Of a stretch of 11,055 nt of DNA, positions 7,391 through 11,055 are shown in pieces (positions within the stretch are counted from its first letter, which is position 1; each line of letters starts with the position of its first letter). The DNA is from Dehalococcoidia bacterium. Lineage in GTDB: Bacteria > Chloroflexota > Dehalococcoidia > Lucifugimonadales > JAGWBF01. The DNA lies in assembly GCA_021296015.1 (NCBI GenBank), contig JAGWBG010000020.1, positions 458-11,512 of the forward strand, given 5' to 3'. The notes below the pieces were generated by a model that was given only the letters and a program-made list of their open reading frames with translations, had not been told where the DNA came from and searched no databases. A program made the translations under genes and the position numbers.

Positions 7391-8401
7391 ATGGTTGATA
7401 CTCCGAAGCCGGTCATCGCTATAACTATGGGTGACCCATGCGGCATTGGACCTGAGGTGATTGCCAAGGCTCTGACTTTGGGCAGCGTGTACCAGACCTG
7501 TCGCCCCTTGGTCGTGGGCAGTTCCTGGTCTATGGAGCAGGCTGTGAAGCTCACGGGGGCCCTGCTCAAAGTGCGGGAGGTGGAGTCGCCGGTCGAGGCG
7601 GGCACCTCGCCGGGGGTGGTGGACGTGGTGGATATTCACAACCTTGACCCCAGGGACATAACGGTGGGCAAGGTCTCTCCCACCTGCGGCAAGGCGGCTA
7701 TGGAGTGGGTTTCAAGGGCCGCCGAGTTGGCCCTTGACGGACAGGTGAGCGCTCTGGCTACCGCCCCCGTGAACAAAGAAGCGGCGAGCCTCGCCGGATA
7801 CAAGTCCATAGGTCACATGGAGCTTCTCCAGGAAATATCCGGCGCTCAGGACGTGGCTACCATGCTTATGTCGGGGAGGCTTCGGGTGGTACATCTGACC
7901 ACTCATCGCTCCCTGCGGGTTGCCTGCGACTACGTGACCAGGGACAGAATTCTTGCAAAGCTGGAGCTTACCCACAGAAGCTTCGGCCAGTGGGGCATAC
8001 CCAGCCCCCGGATTGGAGTAGCTGCTCTCAATCCCCACGGCAGCGACGGTGGCCTATTGGGAAACGAGGAGGCTGAGCAAATCGCGCCCGCCGTGGAGGA
8101 AGCCCGCCGGAACGGTATAAATGCCTATGGCCCCATCCCTGCCGACGTCGTCTTCCACCAGGCCATTCAGGGAGCTTACGACGTGACCCTGGCTATGTAC
8201 CATGACCAGGGGCACATCCCCGTCAAGGTACACGGTTTCGAGGAAAGCATCACTGCCAATCTGGGGCTTCCCTTTCTGCGGACCTCGGTTGACCACGGTA
8301 CGGCCTTCGACATCGCCGGAAAGGGCATCGCCCAGCACCAGAGTATGCTGGAGGCTATAAGTCTGGCCGTGACTCTCTTCCTTGGGAAGGGCCTTTCCTG
8401 A
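7391..8401 (+). CDS. pdxA: PdxA-family 4-hydroxythreonine-4-phosphate dehydrogenase (possibly PdxA2-type)
   Basis: PdxA oxidises 4-phosphohydroxy-L-threonine with NAD(P) in the DXP-dependent route to pyridoxal phosphate. From ATG 7391 the protein is 336 residues, the usual family length. Landmarks are ITMGDPCGIGPE (11-22), TAPVNKEA (124-131), GHMELL (141-146) in the substrate site, and the three metal-binding histidines H172 (TTHRSL), H216 (NPHGSDGG) and H271 (YHDQGHIP). The C-terminal RTSVDHGTAFDIAG (297-310) is also canonical. YHDQGHIPVKV, rather than the HDQGLPVLKY form of E. coli PdxA, is reminiscent of the PdxA2 branch, whose members oxidise 4-phospho-D-threonate or 4-phospho-D-erythronate. 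No other vitamin B6 gene and no sugar-acid kinase is visible in the window, so context does not settle the substrate. A dedicated extended -10 promoter and a strong ribosome binding site precede it. Family membership is firm; exact substrate is not. Confidence 0.9.
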   Translation: MVDTPKPVIAITMGDPCGIGPEVIAKALTLGSVYQTCRPLVVGSSWSMEQAVKLTGALLKVREVESPVEAGTSPGVVDVVDIHNLDPRDITVGKVSPTCGKAAMEWVSRAAELALDGQVSALATAPVNKEAASLAGYKSIGHMELLQEISGAQDVATMLMSGRLRVVHLTTHRSLRVACDYVTRDRILAKLELTHRSFGQWGIPSPRIGVAALNPHGSDGGLLGNEEAEQIAPAVEEARRNGINAYGPIPADVVFHQAIQGAYDVTLAMYHDQGHIPVKVHGFEESITANLGLPFLRTSVDHGTAFDIAGKGIAQHQSMLEAISLAVTLFLGKGLS

Positions 8402-8442
8402 CCATGTGGTGGGTCTCCAGAGGGTATTGACACCAAGGCTGA

Positions 8443-8456
8443 GCAGCTCAAGCTGC
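8443..8456. repeat. Small hairpin downstream of pdxA
   Basis: GCAGC (8443-8447) and GCTGC (8452-8456) can form a 5 bp stem with a TCAA loop, 41 nt after the pdxA stop. No T-run follows, so it is not a convincing intrinsic terminator, though it may stabilise the mRNA end. Confidence 0.35.
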
Positions 8457-8461
8457 CTGAG

Positions 8462-8538
8462 ATGTCATTCCGGGTGACATGATATGGGGTGGCGCCGGCT
8501 GCGTCAAAAATGACATGCCCCGGCCTGCCGTAGGCGGG
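8462..8538. repeat. Intergenic inverted-repeat cluster between pdxA and proC
   Basis: The 199 bp spacer has no convincing gene but holds nested inverted repeats. ATGTCATT (8462-8469) is a perfect 8 bp inverted match to AATGACAT (8509-8516), and its first six bases also pair with TGACAT (8475-8480) across a 7 nt loop. Next to this, CCTGCC (8524-8529) pairs with GGCGGG (8533-8538) with one G-T wobble and a 3 nt loop. A similar CCTGCC-based hairpin occurs in the spacer before the PadR gene. The pattern resembles small palindromic repeats (REP- or MITE-like) that are scattered in intergenic DNA; membership of a genomic family is inference. Confidence 0.5.
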
Positions 8539-8556
8539 AAAATTGAAAGCTCTTGA

Positions 8557-8565
8557 TGTTATGAT
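8557..8565 (+). promoter_or_regulatory. Possible extended -10 promoter for proC
   Basis: TGTTATGAT fits TGn-TATnAT, 35 nt before the proC start codon. A TTGAAA at 8543-8548 is too close (11 bp) to act as its -35, so the call rests on the extended -10 alone. Confidence 0.4.
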
Positions 8566-8600
8566 AATTGAGAACCTAGACGGATGGTTTTGGGGGAACC

Positions 8601-9401
8601 ATGAAATTAGCTTTTATCGGTGGCGGCACCATGGCCGAGGCGATTATCGGGGGTGTCTTGTCGAAAGGCATTGCCGGCCGGGAAGATATATCGGTGGGGG
8701 AATATCTGGAGGCGCGGTGCCAGGTGCTTCATGAGCGTTACGGCGTATTCTCCACCACAGATAATTTCAAGGCTGTGGAGAAGGGCGATATGGTGGTGCT
8801 TTCCATCAAGCCCCAGAACCTGTCCGAAGTGATGTCACAGCTTGACGGCAGCCTGCGCCCGGACCAGACGGTCCTTTCCATCATTGCCGGCGCCCGGATG
8901 TCTGCCATAGTTCATGGGCTGGGACATGACTCCGTCATCAGGGTAATGCCAAACACGCCGGCTCAGATTGGCGAGGGAATGAGCCTCTGGACATGCTCTC
9001 CGGGGGTGGATGAAGAGGTACGCCAATCGGCCCGGTCTATATTGCGGACCATGGGCGAGGAGATATACGTCTCGGATGAAAAGTACATGGATATGGCCAC
9101 CGCCCTCAGCGCCAGCGGCCCGGCCTACGTGTTCCTCTTTATAGAGTCCCTTATAGATGCGGGGGTCCACTTGGGGCTGCCCAGGGATATGTCCCGGGTC
9201 TTGGCCTTGCAGACGGTGCTGGGCAGCACCCGCTTGGTGAAGGAGACGGGAAGGCATCCGGCGGAGCTAAAGGACATGGTCTCCTCGCCGGGCGGCACCA
9301 CGGTCGAGGCGCTGCTGGCCCTTGAAGAGGGCGGCTTCAGGGCCACCGTCATCAATGCCGTCATAGAGGCTTACGAAAAATCCATAGAGTTGGGTGGATA
9401 G
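8601..9401 (+). CDS. proC: Pyrroline-5-carboxylate reductase
   Basis: ProC reduces 1-pyrroline-5-carboxylate to L-proline with NAD(P)H, the last step of proline synthesis, in the cytoplasm. The 266-residue product is of standard length. It has an N-terminal Rossmann motif FIGGGTMAEAI (5-15), LSIKPQ (67-72), RVMPNTPAQIGEG (114-126), the ALSASGPAYVF stretch (168-178) lining the substrate site, and the family signature DMVSSPGGTTVEAL (225-238). GGGGG (8592-8596) lies 4 nt before the ATG. The stop codon overlaps the GTG start of yggT by one base. The proC-yggT neighbourhood is widespread in bacteria; the usual third partner yggS is not present upstream here, where a repeat-bearing spacer and the PdxA-family gene are found instead. 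Confidence 0.97.
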   Translation: MKLAFIGGGTMAEAIIGGVLSKGIAGREDISVGEYLEARCQVLHERYGVFSTTDNFKAVEKGDMVVLSIKPQNLSEVMSQLDGSLRPDQTVLSIIAGARMSAIVHGLGHDSVIRVMPNTPAQIGEGMSLWTCSPGVDEEVRQSARSILRTMGEEIYVSDEKYMDMATALSASGPAYVFLFIESLIDAGVHLGLPRDMSRVLALQTVLGSTRLVKETGRHPAELKDMVSSPGGTTVEALLALEEGGFRATVINAVIEAYEKSIELGG

Positions 9402-9661
9402 TGGACTTTGTCATAACCTTTATCAATGTGCTGGTCTGGGTACTGATTGCAGGGATATTCGCAAGGGTGCTCCTGTCCTGGATTCCAATGGGTGACGGCA
9501 GCCAGCTCAACCCATTGATTGCCATCGTGTATCAGATAACCGAGCCAATCCTGGCTCCCCTCAGACGCATCATCCCTCGGATTGGAATATTTGACCTCAC
9601 GCCGACCATCGCTATTATCATACTCTTTGTTATACTCAATGTTATCAACGGACTGAATTGA
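9401..9661 (+). CDS. yggT: YggT family membrane protein
   Basis: This 86-residue protein has two hydrophobic segments, about 5-27 and 66-84, flanking the conserved loop with RVLLSWIP (22-29), NPL (37-39) and the TEPILAPLRRIIP motif (47-59) that defines the YggT family. YggT proteins are small inner-membrane proteins of uncertain function, linked in some bacteria to osmotic tolerance or to the division and secretion machinery. The start is a GTG overlapping the proC stop (TAGTG), which points to translational coupling; GGTGG just upstream is a weak ribosome binding site. The product ends at a normal family length. Confidence 0.93.
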   Translation: MDFVITFINVLVWVLIAGIFARVLLSWIPMGDGSQLNPLIAIVYQITEPILAPLRRIIPRIGIFDLTPTIAIIILFVILNVINGLN

Positions 9662-9755
9662 ACCCGGCATGGCTTGCCCCCACCGGAAGCCTTTGCATAA
9701 GGACGACTGAAAGCTCGGACCCCGTTATTAGAGGGTAATCCCCCACCCCGTCGTG

Positions 9756-9782
9756 CCGACCTGCCAGCCTATGGCAGGCCGG
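9756..9782. repeat. Strong intergenic hairpin after yggT
   Basis: CCTGCCA (9760-9766) and TGGCAGG (9772-9778) form a perfect 7 bp stem around GCCTA. The stem extends to 11 bp (9756 to 9782) with a single A-C mismatch. No T-run follows on either side, so an intrinsic terminator is not supported. It resembles the smaller CCTGCC hairpin at 8524-8538. Confidence 0.6.
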
Positions 9783-9846
9783 AGTGTCAACAGGCCCTGG
9801 TTCCCGCGCTTCCCTTGGAGTGACAATTCAAAGGCCCCGGTTACCC
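9781..9846. repeat. Two-copy degenerate direct repeat upstream of padR
   Basis: Unit one (9781-9805) and unit two (9817-9846) share GGAGTGnCAA, then AGGCCC-(C/T)-GGTT and a final CCC, with a few inserted bases in unit two. The units lie about 36-40 bp apart, beginning in the arm of the preceding hairpin. Together with that hairpin they fill much of the 256 bp gap between yggT and the PadR gene; nothing gene-like was seen in 9662-9755. Confidence 0.5.
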
Positions 9847-9858
9847 TCATCCGACGGC

Positions 9859-9887
9859 TTGACTGTACCTCGCCTCTGATATAGAAT
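9859..9887 (+). promoter_or_regulatory. Sigma-70-type promoter for the PadR operon
   Basis: TTGACT (9859-9864) and TAGAAT (9882-9887) are separated by 17 bp. Transcription should start near 9894, leaving a leader of only about 24 nt before ATG 9918. TGTAA occurs at 9901-9905 and again at 9911-9915, one helical turn apart, inside that leader, a possible site for autoregulation by PadR. Confidence 0.65.
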
Positions 9888-9917
9888 CTTGTTAAACGCT
9901 TGTAAGTAACTGTAATT

Positions 9918-10250
9918 ATGTCTCAGAAAGAGCTTCTGAAAGGAAATACGGAGACACTTCTCCTGTCCTTGCTGGCCGGGGAGGCCATGTACGGGTATCA
10001 GATAGTCAAGGAAATGGAGAAGCGCAGCAGCGGGTATTTCCGTTTCAAGGAAGGCACCCTCTACCCCGCGCTGCACCGGCTGGAAAAAGCAGGGTTGGTT
10101 GAGGGATATTGGGAAGAAGTGGATTCGGTGCTGCCTCGACGGTTCTACCACATCACGTCCAAAGGCGAAAAAGTCCTGGAAGAACGCCTCAATGAGTGGA
10201 GACGCTTCTCCAGAGCGGTGGACTCCATAATGCCGGCCCACGTGTCCTAG
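9918..10250 (+). CDS. PadR family transcriptional regulator
   Basis: PadR proteins are dimeric winged-helix repressors that often control the adjacent membrane or transport gene. The 110-residue product is a small PadR-s2-like form: KGNTETLLLSLLAG (8-21) begins the winged helix, MYGYQIVKEME (24-34) is the family hallmark, FKEGTLYPALHRLEKAGLV (43-61) is the recognition-helix region, and RRFYHITSKGEKVL (74-87) is the wing. A short C-terminal helix (about 85-103) should dimerise. The start has no recognisable Shine-Dalgarno sequence in its short leader, so initiation may be weak or unusual. The HAAS-type membrane protein gene follows after 27 bp and is the probable target and functional partner, as in many PadR loci. 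The inducing signal cannot be inferred. Confidence 0.95.
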   Translation: MSQKELLKGNTETLLLSLLAGEAMYGYQIVKEMEKRSSGYFRFKEGTLYPALHRLEKAGLVEGYWEEVDSVLPRRFYHITSKGEKVLEERLNEWRRFSRAVDSIMPAHVS

Positions 10251-10264
10251 ATTGCACCCTCCCC

Positions 10265-10271
10265 GAGGAGG
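10265..10271 (+). promoter_or_regulatory. Ribosome binding site fixing a GTG start
   Basis: GAGGAGG lies 6 nt before GTG 10278. The nearby ATG at 10282 is out of frame, so the near-perfect Shine-Dalgarno sequence supports GTG initiation for the membrane protein. Confidence 0.8.
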
Positions 10272-10277
10272 TTCCAA

Positions 10278-10997
10278 GTGGATGGAGAGCTTCAAAGCTA
10301 TCTCCATGCTTTGACAAGGAAGCTCCGGCTTGACCCCAGTACCAACAGGGAGATTGTCCTAGAGCTTCAGAGTCACCTGGAAGAGAAGACGAAAGAGTTG
10401 GTAGATGAGGGCCTCACCTATTCGGAGGCCCGGTCTCAGGCGATGCGTGAGTTGGGACAGCCTGACGCAATAGCCGGTGACATGTATTCGGTCCACAGCA
10501 GGGGCTCTTGGCAGCATATACTACTGGCGGCGTTGCCCCATCTCCTCCTCGCATCTCTATTCGCCCTTCATCTCTGGACCAAATTCTTCCTTGTGGGCAT
10601 ATTGTTAATCGCCGTCATTTTTGTCACCCTCCGGGGTTGGCAGGCGGGAAGGCCCAACTGGACTTATACTTGGTTGGGATATTCCATGGCGGCCCCGGTC
10701 CTTTCCTGGTTAATGGCCCTTATGACCCTCGGCTATGGAGCATGGCAGTTCTTCACTACGGGAGCTTTACCCTTCAGCCTGCCCATATATATGCTCATCA
10801 TAGCCTACATACCCTTCTCACTTTGGATAATGGGTAACCTGGTTATCAGGGTAGTGCGTCAAGATTGGCTGCTGGCTTCCCTGACTGCTCTGCCTTTCCC
10901 TTTCCTCACCGCATGGATACTGTTCCCCAATTGGCAGGGCGGTTTCTGGGCGGCCAACACGCCCCAAGTACGTGAGGCCGAGGCGGACAGGGCCTAG
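10278..10997 (+). CDS. HAAS/DUF1700-type membrane protein, partner of PadR
   Basis: The 239-residue protein has a soluble helical N-terminal domain (about 1-72) with the HAAS/permease-prefix pattern: a helix ending LRLDP, then EIVLELQSHLEEKTKEL (25-41), EGLTYSEARSQAMRELGQPD (44-63). This domain commonly sits beside PadR regulators and at the N-terminus of ABC-type permeases. About five hydrophobic segments follow, roughly 79-97, 103-119, 130-155, 168-190 and 197-216, so it should lie in the cytoplasmic membrane with the HAAS domain inside. The tail (217-239) is polar. It has no ATPase, peptidase or permease motif that I recognise, so the specific function is unknown. Its start is a GTG with a strong GAGGAGG. 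It is likely co-transcribed with padR as a regulator-sensor pair that responds to envelope stress or toxic compounds; that role is inference from similar loci. Confidence 0.88.
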   Translation: MDGELQSYLHALTRKLRLDPSTNREIVLELQSHLEEKTKELVDEGLTYSEARSQAMRELGQPDAIAGDMYSVHSRGSWQHILLAALPHLLLASLFALHLWTKFFLVGILLIAVIFVTLRGWQAGRPNWTYTWLGYSMAAPVLSWLMALMTLGYGAWQFFTTGALPFSLPIYMLIIAYIPFSLWIMGNLVIRVVRQDWLLASLTALPFPFLTAWILFPNWQGGFWAANTPQVREAEADRA

Positions 10998-11055
10998 GTG
11001 GTCCTCGCCTTGGCAGTGACTACCGGGGGCGGTCGGAATTTGGGCAACAGATTGC
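10998..11055. other. Window edge, possible end of a convergent gene
   Basis: The last 58 bases hold no start or RNA gene that I can support. On the minus strand one frame is open from the edge for 19 codons (ending KARTT) and stops at 10994-10996, so it could be the 3' end of a convergent gene sharing the CTAG with the membrane protein stop. The plus strand is also open here, so the choice is not decided. Confidence 0.2.

Noticed and set aside
8443..8456. Intrinsic terminator after pdxA
   Set aside because: The 5 bp stem is short and there is no T-run after it.
9756..9782. Intrinsic terminator after yggT
   Set aside because: The stem is strong but no T-run follows on either strand, so it is listed as a repeat instead.
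8402..9917. CRISPR array or tRNA in the repeat-bearing spacers
   Set aside because: Repeats are only two degenerate copies with irregular spacing, and no cloverleaf or spacer-repeat periodicity is seen.
1..11055. Mobile element, prophage or defence island
   Set aside because: No transposase, integrase, phage, restriction or toxin-antitoxin gene is visible; all confident genes are housekeeping or common regulatory families.

Overview
The window reads as ordinary chromosomal DNA from a moderately GC-rich bacterium. It is densely coded, with short gaps and no phage, plasmid or insertion-sequence genes. The gene content fits a member of the Chloroflexota, perhaps Dehalococcoidia-like: a single-chain electron transfer flavoprotein, a Gram-positive-type exonuclease-DinG, a bacterial OGG1-type glycosylase, and a PadR/HAAS membrane module. 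That placement is inference from gene content and style; there is no rRNA or other marker here.

Layout. On the minus strand at the left are a fused electron transfer flavoprotein beta-alpha gene (running off the left edge) and, upstream of it and co-directional with a 39 bp gap, nicotinate phosphoribosyltransferase. A short divergent spacer (2657-2750) carries a very good sigma-70-type promoter facing right. From there everything with clear coding evidence is on the plus strand: a PHP-domain metallohydrolase overlapping by one base a DnaQ-like exonuclease/DinG helicase fusion, then an OGG1-like 8-oxoguanine glycosylase, then a PdxA-family dehydrogenase with its own extended -10 promoter. A 199 bp spacer with inverted repeats leads to proC, which overlaps yggT by one base. 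A second repeat-bearing spacer of 256 bp precedes a PadR regulator and a HAAS/DUF1700-type membrane protein.

Functional themes. The left part concerns redox metabolism and NAD salvage. The centre is a plausible DNA repair/nucleic-acid processing run (PHP hydrolase, exonuclease-helicase, oxidised-base glycosylase). The right part is cofactor and proline metabolism followed by a small regulated membrane module. I found no clearly new system. The items most worth a second look are the ETF fusion, the coupled PHP/exo-DinG pair, the incomplete iron-sulfur cysteine set of DinG, the PdxA versus PdxA2 question, and the two intergenic repeat clusters.
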